DNA from: Streptomyces triticagri
GTDB lineage: Bacteria > Actinomycetota > Actinomycetes > Streptomycetales > Streptomycetaceae
Assembly (NCBI RefSeq): GCF_003429565.1
Contig: NZ_QUAK01000013.1
Coordinates: 20,046-84,045, forward strand
DNA length: 64,000 bases
Reading direction: 5' to 3'
The notes under the pieces are model-generated. The model did not search any database and was not told the origin of the DNA. It was given only the letters and a program-made list of their open reading frames with translations. The stretch's first letter is position 1, and each line of letters opens with the position of its first letter. The translations under genes were made by a program, and so were the position numbers. This document shows positions 56,272 through 63,921 of this stretch, one piece after another.

Positions 56272-57483
56272 ATGGCCGTATGGGACGACCTGGTGGGCCA
56301 GGAGCGGGTGTCGGCGCAGCTCGACGGCGCGGCCAGGGACGCGGACTCCCTGGTCACGGCGCAGGCGCAGGCGCAGGGCGCGGAGGTGCCCGAGGCGTCG
56401 CGGATGACACATGCCTGGCTGTTCACCGGCCCGCCCGGATCCGGCCGTTCCACCGCAGCCCGGGCGTTCGCCGCCGCCCTGCAGTGCACCAGCCCGGACC
56501 GCGCGCTCGGCGGGGCACCCGGCTGCGGGTTCTGCGACGGCTGCCACACCAGCCTCGTCGGCACCCACGCGGACGTCGAGGTCGTCCGCACGGATCTGCT
56601 GAGCATCGGCGTCAAGGAGACCCGCGACCTGGTACGCCGCGCACAGATGTCCCCCGCAGGCGGCCGCTGGCAGGTCATCGTGCTCGAGGACGCCGACCGC
56701 CTCACCGAGGGCGCGGGGAACGTCCTCCTGAAGGCAGTGGAGGAGCCCGCCCCCCGCACCGTCTGGCTGCTCTGCGCCCCCTCCGTCGAGGACGTGCTGC
56801 CGACGATCCGCTCCCGCTGCCGTCACCTCGTCCTGAGCACCCCTTCCGTGGCCGCGGTCGCGGACATGCTGGTCCGCCGCGACGGCGTCGAGCCGGAGGC
56901 CGCCGCGACCGCCGCCGCCGCGACCCAGGGCCACATCGGCCGGGCCCGCCGCCTCGCCACGGACGAGCGGGCCCGCGCCCGCCGCGCCGCCGTCCTGCGC
57001 ATGCCGCTGCGCGTCGCCGACATCGGCGGCTGCCTCAAGGCGGCCCAGGAGCTGATCGACGCCGCCGCCGAGGACGCGAAGCAGGTCGCCGAGGAGATCG
57101 ACGTCAAGGAGACAGAGGAGCTGCGGGCCGCCCTCGGTGCGGCCCAGGGCGGCCGGATGCCGCGCGGCACGGCCGGCGCGGTGAAGGAGCTCGAGGACCG
57201 CCAGAAGCGCCGCAGGACCAGGACCCAGCGCGACAGCCTCGACCTGGCCCTGGTCGACCTGACCGCCTTCTACCGCGACGTCCTCGCCCTCCAGCTCGGC
57301 TCCCGCACCGCCCTGGCCAACACGGACCAGCAGGACGCCCTCGAGCGACTGGCCCGGGACGGATCCCCGGAGGGCACGCTCCGCCGCATAGAGGCGATCG
57401 GCGCCTGCCGCGAGGCCCTCGACCGCAACGTGGCTCCGCTGCTCGCCGTCGAGGCGATGGCGGTCGCGCTGCGCGCGGGCTGA
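56272..57483 (+). CDS. holB: DNA polymerase III delta-prime subunit
   Basis: Clamp-loader subunit (403 residues). It starts MAVWDDLVGQERV, with P-loop-like GPPGSGRST in which arginine replaces the Walker lysine, as expected for the non-hydrolysing delta-prime. A four-cysteine zinc site C-x16-C-x2-C-x2-C-like (CTSPD...GCGFCDGC), LLKAVEEPAPRT, and the arginine-finger motif SRC in TIRSRCRHL follow. ATG 56272 is chosen for the family N-terminus; the open extension to 56194 is a repeat-derived sequence. Confidence 0.93.
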   Translation: MAVWDDLVGQERVSAQLDGAARDADSLVTAQAQAQGAEVPEASRMTHAWLFTGPPGSGRSTAARAFAAALQCTSPDRALGGAPGCGFCDGCHTSLVGTHADVEVVRTDLLSIGVKETRDLVRRAQMSPAGGRWQVIVLEDADRLTEGAGNVLLKAVEEPAPRTVWLLCAPSVEDVLPTIRSRCRHLVLSTPSVAAVADMLVRRDGVEPEAAATAAAATQGHIGRARRLATDERARARRAAVLRMPLRVADIGGCLKAAQELIDAAAEDAKQVAEEIDVKETEELRAALGAAQGGRMPRGTAGAVKELEDRQKRRRTRTQRDSLDLALVDLTAFYRDVLALQLGSRTALANTDQQDALERLARDGSPEGTLRRIEAIGACREALDRNVAPLLAVEAMAVALRAG

Positions 57484-57495
57484 CCGTCCCGGACG

Positions 57496-57527
57496 GTGCA
57501 CCCGTGCACCCGTGCACCCGTGCACCC
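57496..57527. repeat. Four tandem GTGCACCC octamers
   Basis: Four perfect copies at 57496-57527, followed by CTCACT-type repeats to about 57560, in the 140-base gap before the peptidase gene. Each unit contains the palindrome GTGCAC. Confidence 0.85.
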
Positions 57528-57623
57528 CGCGCGTATCTCACTCTCACTCTGACTCTCACTCGTACGAGCCCTGACGGACACGGAGTGTGCGTAGCCGCTC
57601 ACCGGAGAGTTACCCTCGCGGGC

Positions 57624-59162
57624 ATGGAATCCAGGCGCCCTCTGCTCCGCACCGGCGGCACTCTGCTCGCGGCCGTTGCCCTGCTGATCTCCGGCTGTTC
57701 GTCGGGGAGTTCGTCCACCGGCGCCTCGTCGTCCGCACTCCCGGCGAGTACCCCGGAGGGCCTCGAGCCGTACTACGGGCAGAAGCTCACCTGGCGCGAC
57801 TGCGGCGTCCCCGGCTTCCAGTGCAGCACGATGAGAGCCCCTCTCGACTACGAGGAGCCGTCGGCCGGCGACATCAAGCTCGCCGTCGCCCGGAAGAAGG
57901 CCACGGGCCCGGGCAAGCGCCTCGGCACCCTCCAGGTCAATCCGGGCGGCCCGGGCGGCTCCGCCGTCGAGTACCTGCAGGCGTACGCTGCCATCGGCTT
58001 CCCCGAGCCGGTCCGTGCGCAGTACGACATGGTCGCCGTCGACCCCCGCGGCGTGGCCCGCAGCGAGCCGGTGAAGTGCCTGGACGGCGCCCGCATGGAC
58101 GCGTACACCGAGACCGACATGACGCCGGACGACGACGGCGAGCAGCAGCAACTCGTCGCCTCCTTCCAGAAGTTCGCAGAGGGATGCGAGAAGAACTCGG
58201 GCCGCATGCTGCCGCACGTCTCCACCGTCGAGGCGGCCCGCGACATGGACGTCCTGCGGGCCGCGCTCGGCGACAAGAAGCTGCAGTACGTGGGTGCTTC
58301 GTACGGCACCTTCCTCGGGGCGACGTACGCCGGACTCTTCCCGCAGCGCACCGGCCGTCTGGTCCTGGACGGTGCGATGGACCCGGAGCTGTCGGCCCGC
58401 CGGATGAACAGGGACCAGACCGCCGGTTTCGAGACCGCCTTCCAGGCCTTCGCCCGGGACTGCGTCAAGCTCGAGGACTGCCCGCTCGGCACCGCGTCCC
58501 CCGCGGACGCGGGCCGCCGCCTCAAGGACTTCTTCCGCCGCCTCGACGCCAAGCCGATCCCGACGGGCGAGGACCGCAGGCTCGGCGAGTCGCTCGCCAC
58601 CACCGGCGTGATCGCCGCGATGTACGACGAGGCGACCTGGCCCCAGCTCAGGGACAGCCTCACCACCGCCATGAAGGAGAACGACGGCGCGGGCCTGCTC
58701 GCCCTCTCGGACAGCTATTACGAGCGCGAGCCGAACGGCAAATACGCGAACCTGATGTCGGCGAACGCCGCGGTGAACTGCCTCGACCTGCCTCCCGCGT
58801 TCAAGGGCCCGGCCGACGTCGTCAAGTCCCTGCCGGACTTCGAGAAGGCCTCCCCGGTCTTCGGCGAGGGCCTGGCCTGGGCCTCCCTGAACTGCTCGGA
58901 CTGGCCGGTCGACGCCACCGGCACCGCCCACCGCATCGAGGCCGACGGAGCCGCCCCGATCCTGGTCGTCGGCACCACCCGCGATCCCGCCACCCCGTAC
59001 AAATGGGCGCAGGCCCTGGCCGGCCAGCTCAGCTCCGGCACCCTCCTGACGTACGACGGCGACGGACACACGGCGTACGGCCGCGGCAGCGACTGCATCG
59101 ACACCGCGATCAACCGCTACCTCCTGCAGGGCAAGCCCCCGAAGGACGGCACGAAGTGCTGA
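57624..59162 (+). CDS. Secreted alpha/beta-hydrolase lipoprotein, tripeptidyl-aminopeptidase-like
   Basis: A 512-residue exported hydrolase of the Streptomyces Tap/SlpD type. The signal ends in lipobox LISGC (cysteine about residue 25) and a Ser-rich linker. The alpha/beta fold has NPGGPGGSA (oxyanion, about 111-119), nucleophile elbow GASYGT, acid in TTRDPATPY and histidine in GDGHTAYG. The C-terminal peptidase domain includes a paired cysteine pattern (NCLD, NCSD, DCID, TKC). Such enzymes remove N-terminal tripeptides outside the cell. It starts at ATG 57624. Confidence 0.9.
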   Translation: MESRRPLLRTGGTLLAAVALLISGCSSGSSSTGASSSALPASTPEGLEPYYGQKLTWRDCGVPGFQCSTMRAPLDYEEPSAGDIKLAVARKKATGPGKRLGTLQVNPGGPGGSAVEYLQAYAAIGFPEPVRAQYDMVAVDPRGVARSEPVKCLDGARMDAYTETDMTPDDDGEQQQLVASFQKFAEGCEKNSGRMLPHVSTVEAARDMDVLRAALGDKKLQYVGASYGTFLGATYAGLFPQRTGRLVLDGAMDPELSARRMNRDQTAGFETAFQAFARDCVKLEDCPLGTASPADAGRRLKDFFRRLDAKPIPTGEDRRLGESLATTGVIAAMYDEATWPQLRDSLTTAMKENDGAGLLALSDSYYEREPNGKYANLMSANAAVNCLDLPPAFKGPADVVKSLPDFEKASPVFGEGLAWASLNCSDWPVDATGTAHRIEADGAAPILVVGTTRDPATPYKWAQALAGQLSSGTLLTYDGDGHTAYGRGSDCIDTAINRYLLQGKPPKDGTKC

Positions 59163-59186
59163 CCAGGGGCGCCGGGCCCCTGGTCC
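59162..59186 (+). terminator. Terminator of the peptidase gene
   Basis: GACCAGGGGC (59162-59171) pairs with GCCCCTGGTC (59177-59186). The stem begins in the stop codon. Confidence 0.75.
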
Positions 59187-59275
59187 GAGGCACCCGCAAA
59201 AGCCTGTAGACTTGCCGTCGCCGCTGATGCGAACCTCTTCCCGTGCGGGAGAGGTCTTTCCGCGACAGCAGGCAC

Positions 59276-59349
59276 GCCGCCTTAGCTCAGATGGCCAGAG
59301 CAACGCACTCGTAATGCGTAGGTCTCGGGTTCGAATCCCGAAGGCGGCT
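59276..59349 (+). tRNA. tRNA-Thr (anticodon CGU)
   Basis: Full cloverleaf: acceptor GCCGCCT/AGGCGGC, D stem GCTC/GAGC, anticodon stem ACGCA/TGCGT with loop CTCGTAA (anticodon CGT at 59310-59312), and T arm TCGGG-TTCGAAT-CCCGA. The CCA end is not encoded. TAGACT at 59208-59213 is a likely -10 box of its promoter. Confidence 0.97.
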
Positions 59350-59356
59350 CGGTGGA

Positions 59357-59396
59357 GGTCCAGGACAGGTAGTCACTGTTCTGGACCTTTTGCTTT
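59357..59396 (+). terminator. Intrinsic terminator after tRNA-Thr
   Basis: 12-base stem GGTCCAGGACAG/CTGTTCTGGACC (one G-U pair), 7-base loop, then TTTTGCTTT. Confidence 0.9.
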
Positions 59397-59442
59397 GCAT
59401 GGTTCGTGCAGGGCGTCTGTCGGGTTGGGACGCGGTGGTCGG

Positions 59443-60093
59443 CTAGTGGCCGGGAGTCATGATGCCGGTGAGGAGGTTGTCGAGCAGGGCTGTGATGAAG
59501 GTCGGGTTGATGGGCTCGTCGGGGATCAGGAGGCGGTGGTAGACGGCGCCCCACAGTTGGTCGACGACGACTTGGGGGTCGACCTCGGGGCGTACTTGGC
59601 CGGATTCCTGGGCGCGGAGCAGCCGTGTCACGGCGAGGCGTCGGCGTTCGGCCGAGTAGAGCGAGCGGTAGGCGGTCGCGAGTTCGGGATCCGTCTGGGC
59701 GGCGCCGATGAGTTCGGCGAGGAGTCGGCCGGCCGGGGTGTCGCCGACCAGGTGCCCGAAGGCGTGGAGCTGCGTGGTCAGATCGGCGCGGATGTCGTCG
59801 GTGTCGGGGAAGGCGAGGGTGGTCTCGACCTTGTGGAAGTAGCCGTCCAGGGCCAGGGCGCCGCGCGACGGCCACCATTTGTAGATGGTGGTCTTGCTGA
59901 CCCCGGACTGGCGGGCGACGCGTTCGATGGTGAAGTCCGCGAGCCCTTCGTCGAGCAGGATCTCGCCCACGGTGTGCAGCACGTCGGCGCGCACCTCGTC
60001 GCTGGGGCGGCGGCCCCGTCCGCGGCGAGGTGTCGGCTGCTCGTCTGCGGGGTTGCTCGGTGGATGGGGCACGGTGCCTTCCTGTCGGCTCAT
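59443..60093 (-). CDS. TetR/AcrR-family regulator
   Basis: Probable ligand-responsive repressor of its own operon (216 residues). The helix-turn-helix lies at about 35-82: VLHTVGEILLDEGLADFTIERVARQSGVSKTTIYKWWPSRGALALDGY. The C-terminal ligand domain begins near DIRADLTTQLHAFGHLV. ATG 60093 is used; GTG 60072, with AGGAAGG four bases upstream, is a good alternative that removes seven residues. It is the last gene of the SDR-SDR-TetR operon and the natural candidate to bind the inverted repeat at 61912-61954. Confidence 0.88.
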   Translation of the reverse strand: MSRQEGTVPHPPSNPADEQPTPRRGRGRRPSDEVRADVLHTVGEILLDEGLADFTIERVARQSGVSKTTIYKWWPSRGALALDGYFHKVETTLAFPDTDDIRADLTTQLHAFGHLVGDTPAGRLLAELIGAAQTDPELATAYRSLYSAERRRLAVTRLLRAQESGQVRPEVDPQVVVDQLWGAVYHRLLIPDEPINPTFITALLDNLLTGIMTPGH

Positions 60094-60134
60094 GGACGCG
60101 TGGTGCTCTGTTCTGGACGCGTGGTGGTCTGTCG
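60093..60134. repeat. 21-bp direct repeat at the TetR gene start
   Basis: Two adjacent copies beginning TGGACGCGTGGTG (60093-60113 and 60114-60134) match at about 18 of 21 bases. They share TGGACGC with the operator upstream of the operon. Confidence 0.6.
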
Positions 60135-60156
60135 CTGCGGTGACATGATCGTGTAG

Positions 60157-61047
60157 TTACCCGGCGATGGCGAGCAGGTCCCCGAGGCCGACGCGGGTGA
60201 GGAATTCGCGGCGGATGCGGTCGGCGACCTCGGAGACCTCGGCGGAGCCGTCGTCCGCCGGGTCGATGTGGACCCGGAAGGGGCGCTGTCCTGCGGGCAG
60301 GCCGACGATCCGGGCGATCTGGTCGGAGACCATGGAGACGTCGGCATCGGCGGGGGCCAGGGCGGCGAGCTTCTCGGAGACCTGTTCCATGAGTCCGGTG
60401 TACTTGGTCTCGTACTCGGCCTCGGTCGTACGGTCGGCAGGGTGCCCGGCGTGGGCGAAGTGGTTGGTGCCGCTGGTGAACGATCCCGGCACGACGATGG
60501 ACGTCTCCACTCCCCAGCGGGACAACTCGGCGGCGTAGGAGACCGCCAGGGAGTCCATGCCTGCCTTGGCCGCGAAGTAGGGGGCGAGGTACGGCGGTGT
60601 GCCGCCCTTGACGCTGGAGCTGGACACCCAGATCACGAGGCCGGCCCCGCGGTGGCGCATTCCCGGCAGCGCTGCGCGGTTGACGCGCTGGGCGGAGAGC
60701 ACGTTGACGTCGTAGAGCTCGGCGAGTTGCTCGGGGGTGAAGGACTCGGCGGGGCCGACGACCATGTGGCCGGCGTTGTGGACGAGGACGTCGATGTGCC
60801 CGTGCTCGGCCTCGATCTGTGCGACGGCGGTGTCCACGGAGTCCTGTGAGTTCACGTCGAGCTCGATCGGCCGCAGGTCGGCGCCGTGTTCGGTGGAGAA
60901 GTCGCGGGCGGCCTGTACGGCGGGGGCGTTGCGCCCGGTGGTCTCTCGCATACCCGCGTACACGGTGTGACCGGCGAGTGCGAGGGTCCGGGCGGTGAGG
61001 GCGCCGAATCCGCTGGAGGCACCCGTGATGACGACGATGCTGTTCAT
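60157..61047 (-). CDS. Short-chain dehydrogenase/reductase
   Basis: Classical SDR oxidoreductase (296 residues). Cofactor motif TGASSGFG is at 8-15, NAG at about 91-93, serine in VSSSS, and catalytic YFAAK (YxxxK). The C-terminal about 60 residues (SMVSDQIARIVGLPAGQRPFRVHIDPADDG) resemble SDRs that act on small carbonyl compounds with NADP. It lies 82 bases after the first SDR gene in the operon and 63 before TetR. Substrate is unknown. Confidence 0.9.
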   Translation of the reverse strand: MNSIVVITGASSGFGALTARTLALAGHTVYAGMRETTGRNAPAVQAARDFSTEHGADLRPIELDVNSQDSVDTAVAQIEAEHGHIDVLVHNAGHMVVGPAESFTPEQLAELYDVNVLSAQRVNRAALPGMRHRGAGLVIWVSSSSVKGGTPPYLAPYFAAKAGMDSLAVSYAAELSRWGVETSIVVPGSFTSGTNHFAHAGHPADRTTEAEYETKYTGLMEQVSEKLAALAPADADVSMVSDQIARIVGLPAGQRPFRVHIDPADDGSAEVSEVADRIRREFLTRVGLGDLLAIAG

Positions 61048-61129
61048 GTCTGCTGCCTTTCGCGTGACCGCGTGGAGGGTTCGGATGGGAGTGGACGGTT
61101 CGGGCGGGAGGGGACTCGGACGGGAGGGG

Positions 61130-61876
61130 TCAGGCGAGGCCGCCGTTGGTGTAGATGATCTGGCCGTTGACCCAGCGGGCGGGGCCGGCGAGGAACGCGA
61201 CGGTCTCCGCGATGTCCTCGGGCTGGCCGAGTCGTTCCAGCGGGACGGCCTTGGCGAGGTTGGTGACGGTCTCTTCGTCCTTGCCGTCGAGGAAGAGCGG
61301 GGTGGCGGTGGGGCCGGGGGCGACCGCGTTGACGGTGATGTCCTTGCCGCGCATCTCCCGGGCGAGGATCAGTGTCATGCCCTCGACGGCTGCCTTGGAG
61401 GCGACGTAGGCGCCGTACGTGGGGAACTGCGTGCGGGTCACCGTGGTGGAGAAGTTGATCAGCGCGCCGCCGGCCCGGAGGCGGTTCGCCGCGAGCTGGG
61501 AGACGACGAACGCGCCGCGGATGTTGGTGCGGTGCATCCGGTCGAGGTCGTCGAGGTCGAGCGTGGCGATCGGGCCGAGCACCATGATGCCGGCGGTGTT
61601 GACGACGACGTCGAGTCCGCCGAAGGCCTGTTCGGCTTCCGTGAACGCGGCTGCCATCTCGGTCTCGTCGGCCACGTCGCCGCGGACCGCGATGGCTGAT
61701 CCGCCCGCGCTCACGATGTCCGCGACGAGCTTCTCGGCGCGGGCGGGGTTGCCGGCGTAGTGGACGGCGACCGCGAAGCCTTCGTCGGCGAGACGACGGA
61801 CGACGGCGCTGCCGATGCCGCCCGAGCCGCCTGTGACGAGCGCGACGCGGTCCTGGGCTGGAGTCGTGCTGTTCAT
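61130..61876 (-). CDS. SDR family oxidoreductase
   Basis: A 248-residue FabG-like SDR: TGGSGGIG (15-22), NTAG in place of NNAG, FSTTV serine, YVASK catalytic, and the C-terminal WVNGQIIYTNGGLA typical of glucose/3-oxoacyl reductase relatives. ATG 61876 follows GGAGGAAACGGTC, an excellent ribosome site. It is the first gene of the operon controlled by the inverted repeat 36 bases upstream. Confidence 0.92.
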   Translation of the reverse strand: MNSTTPAQDRVALVTGGSGGIGSAVVRRLADEGFAVAVHYAGNPARAEKLVADIVSAGGSAIAVRGDVADETEMAAAFTEAEQAFGGLDVVVNTAGIMVLGPIATLDLDDLDRMHRTNIRGAFVVSQLAANRLRAGGALINFSTTVTRTQFPTYGAYVASKAAVEGMTLILAREMRGKDITVNAVAPGPTATPLFLDGKDEETVTNLAKAVPLERLGQPEDIAETVAFLAGPARWVNGQIIYTNGGLA

Positions 61877-61911
61877 GACCGTTTCCTCCGTCGATGCCTG
61901 CATTCTTCATT

Positions 61912-61954
61912 TGGACGCTGCGTTCATATAACCACGAAATGAACGGGGCGTCCA
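61912..61954. promoter_or_regulatory. Long inverted-repeat operator of the SDR/TetR operon
   Basis: TGGACGCTGCGTTCAT (61912-61927) and ATGAACGGGGCGTCCA (61939-61954) are inverted with 14 of 16 matches and an 11-base spacer. On the minus strand a possible -35 (TGGACG) and -10 (TATATG) fall inside it, so a bound repressor would block transcription. TetR 59443-60093 is the likely ligand. Confidence 0.75.
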
Positions 61955-62196
61955 GTTGTCTGGGCTGTTGCGCATCTGTTCGCCGACGCCGTCCTCCGCA
62001 GCCACCGCGACACGCGACAGTGCCGATGCGGCCACCGGTGCCGTGCGCTACTGGACCGACGAAGCCTGAGGTTCCGCGGGTCCGTACACGGCCCGGCTCC
62101 CGGGCGGGGGTCGGGGCTTGTCAGTGGGGGCGTTTACAGTCGGTGGCGCGTGCAGATGGTGGGTGTGGTCGGGGAGTCACGGAAGGCGGGGTGGGT
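61955..62196. other. Gap before the alpha/beta hydrolase, possible gene remnant
   Basis: One plus-strand frame ending at TGA 62067-62069 reads ...DSADAATGAVRYWTDEA and looks like a protein C-terminus without a credible start, so it may be a remnant. Otherwise this is promoter space for the hydrolase. Confidence 0.3.
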
Positions 62197-62928
62197 GTGG
62201 TGCCGGGGATTGTGTTGGTGCATGGGACGCGATTCAGTGCGGGGCAGTGGAGTGCGCAACTGGGGCCGTTGCGGGAGGAGTTCGCGGTCGAGGCGGTGGA
62301 TCTGCCCGGGCACGGAAAGCGGCGGGGCGAGCCGTGGAGTCTGTCGGCCGCCACGGATGTGGTGGCGGAGGCCGTGGAGGCGCTCGGGGAGGGGCCCGCG
62401 CTGGTCGTCGGGCACTCGCTCGGAGGGTATGTGGCGCTCGAATTCGCGAGGGAGCGGCCCGAGTTGCTGCGGGGGATGGTGCTCGCGGGGGCCAGTGCGT
62501 CGACTCGGGGGCGATGGGCGATTCCGTACCGATGGGTGGCCGGTCTGGTGCCGCGGATACCGCAGGAGCGTCTGACGCGGTGGAACGACCGGGTGCTGCG
62601 CCGCATGTATCCGCCGGAGGTGGCGGGCGCGACGGTGCGGGCCGGGTACGCCTTCGACGTACTGCCGGAAGCGTGGGGTGAGGTGTTGGGGAGGTTCGGT
62701 CCTGAGGACATGCGGGATGTGGCGGCGCCCGTGCTCATTCTCAATGGTGAGAAGGACACGGTGTTCCGTTCCGGCGAGCGGGAGTTCGCGGCGCAGCATC
62801 CGCGGGCGCGTATCGAACTGATCCCGAGGGCACGGCACTTGGCGAATTTCGACCAGCCGGAGGCCTTCACGGATGCGGTACGCCGCTTCGCACGGGAGCT
62901 GGAGGGGGAGAGGGAGGGCGAGGCCTGA
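62197..62928 (+). CDS. Alpha/beta hydrolase
   Basis: A 243-residue cytosolic hydrolase: oxyanion motif VLVHGTRFSAGQW, serine nucleophile in GHSLGGYVALEFA, acid in LNGEKDTVF, and histidine in RARHLANFDQPEAF. It is esterase/lactonase-like; substrate unknown. The start is ambiguous among GTG 62191, 62197 and 62200; 62197 is ten bases after GGAAGG. Codons show the same strong GC bias as neighbours. Confidence 0.85.
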   Translation: MVPGIVLVHGTRFSAGQWSAQLGPLREEFAVEAVDLPGHGKRRGEPWSLSAATDVVAEAVEALGEGPALVVGHSLGGYVALEFARERPELLRGMVLAGASASTRGRWAIPYRWVAGLVPRIPQERLTRWNDRVLRRMYPPEVAGATVRAGYAFDVLPEAWGEVLGRFGPEDMRDVAAPVLILNGEKDTVFRSGEREFAAQHPRARIELIPRARHLANFDQPEAFTDAVRRFARELEGEREGEA

Positions 62929-63104
62929 GGGGCGTCTGGCGGGGGATCGGTGGTGGGTCGCGCCCGAGCCTCCCCCGAGTCCGGTCCGGTGCGGGCCGGG
63001 TGAGGGCCGCACATCCCGCGTGCCTCCCCCTGAGCGCGTGGGGGACCGGCGCAGGCTCGGGCGCGGTGTTCAGTCTGGACCATGGATGCGTCGAAGTGGA
63101 AGGA

Positions 63105-63129
63105 GTTTCTAGAAGATCGCTCTAGGAAC
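63105..63129. promoter_or_regulatory. Inverted repeat upstream of the second TetR gene
   Basis: GTTTCTAGA (63105-63113) and TCTAGGAAC (63121-63129) match at 8 of 9 positions across a 7-base spacer. It lies 46 bases before the TetR start, a typical autoregulatory operator position. Confidence 0.6.
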
Positions 63130-63174
63130 GGCAGGACGGAACCGGAATCGTCGTGCTCTACGCTGAGGGCCACC

Positions 63175-63771
63175 ATGAGTCCGAAGCAGCAGCGAGGAGA
63201 GGAGACGGCCGGCCGTCTCCTGGACGCCGCACTCCGGTTGTATGCGGAAGCCGGCGAACAGGGCATCACGGTCAGTGCCCTGACTCGTGCGAGCGGCGTC
63301 AGCCTCGGCAGTCTCTACCATCACTTCGGCAGCGTGGACGGGTTGTTGAACGCGTTGTTGGTGCGCTGGCTCGGCCGGCTGCTCGAGGCGCTCGGCGCCG
63401 CGATCGCGGGGTGTGGCACTGCGCGCTCCGGCGTACAGGCCCTGATCGGTGGCTACTTCACCTTCGTGCGGGAGCATCCGGACGCGGCCCGGCTGCTGCA
63501 CTCGGCGTATGCCGACCGGCAGGGGATGGCGGACACGCGGCGGCTGCGCGATGCCCAGGAGGCGCGGCTCTCGCCGCTGGCCGAGTGGCTGCACGGGCGG
63601 GTGGCGGCCGGTGAACTGGCCCCGCTCCCGGCGCCGTTGCTGGAGGCGCTGATCATGGGGCCGGTGGTGGCGGTGGCCCGCCGGTGGGTGTCCGGTCTGG
63701 ACGACGTCGATCTCGACGAGGCGGCGGCGGTCCTGCCGGACCGGATATGGAGCTCTGTCGGGCGGTCCTGA
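63175..63771 (+). CDS. TetR/AcrR-family regulator
   Basis: A 198-residue repressor. The helix-turn-helix at about 8-55 includes AALRLYAEAGEQGITVSALTRASGVSLGSLYHHFGSVDGL. The ligand domain has the HPDAARLLHSAYADR pattern. ATG 63175 is used; an open extension to 63082 would run over the inverted-repeat operator. TACGCT (63159-63164) could be a -10, leaving a very short leader. The stop codon is the first TGA of the tandem repeat array. Confidence 0.88.
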   Translation: MSPKQQRGEETAGRLLDAALRLYAEAGEQGITVSALTRASGVSLGSLYHHFGSVDGLLNALLVRWLGRLLEALGAAIAGCGTARSGVQALIGGYFTFVREHPDAARLLHSAYADRQGMADTRRLRDAQEARLSPLAEWLHGRVAAGELAPLPAPLLEALIMGPVVAVARRWVSGLDDVDLDEAAAVLPDRIWSSVGRS

Positions 63772-63921
63772 GCGGAACGTGGTTCTGAGCGGAACGTGGT
63801 TCTGAGCGGAACGTGGTTCTGAGCGGAACGTGGTCCTGAGCGGAACGTGGTCCTGAGCGGAACGTGGTTCTGAGCGGAACGTGGTTCTGAGCGGAACATG
63901 GTCCTGAGAGGAACGTGGTCC
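63769..63921. repeat. Nine tandem 17-bp repeats
   Basis: TGAGCGGAACGTGGTTC (or ...GGTCC) repeats nine times without spacers. Copies 1, 2, 3, 6 and 7 are identical, copies 4 and 5 differ by one base, and copies 8 and 9 carry single extra changes. Each TTC-type unit contains the palindromic core GAAC-GTG-GTTC. The array starts in the TetR stop codon. Confidence 0.95.

Noticed and set aside
63769..63921. CRISPR array
   Set aside because: The repeats are contiguous, 17 bases long and without spacers; no cas gene is present.
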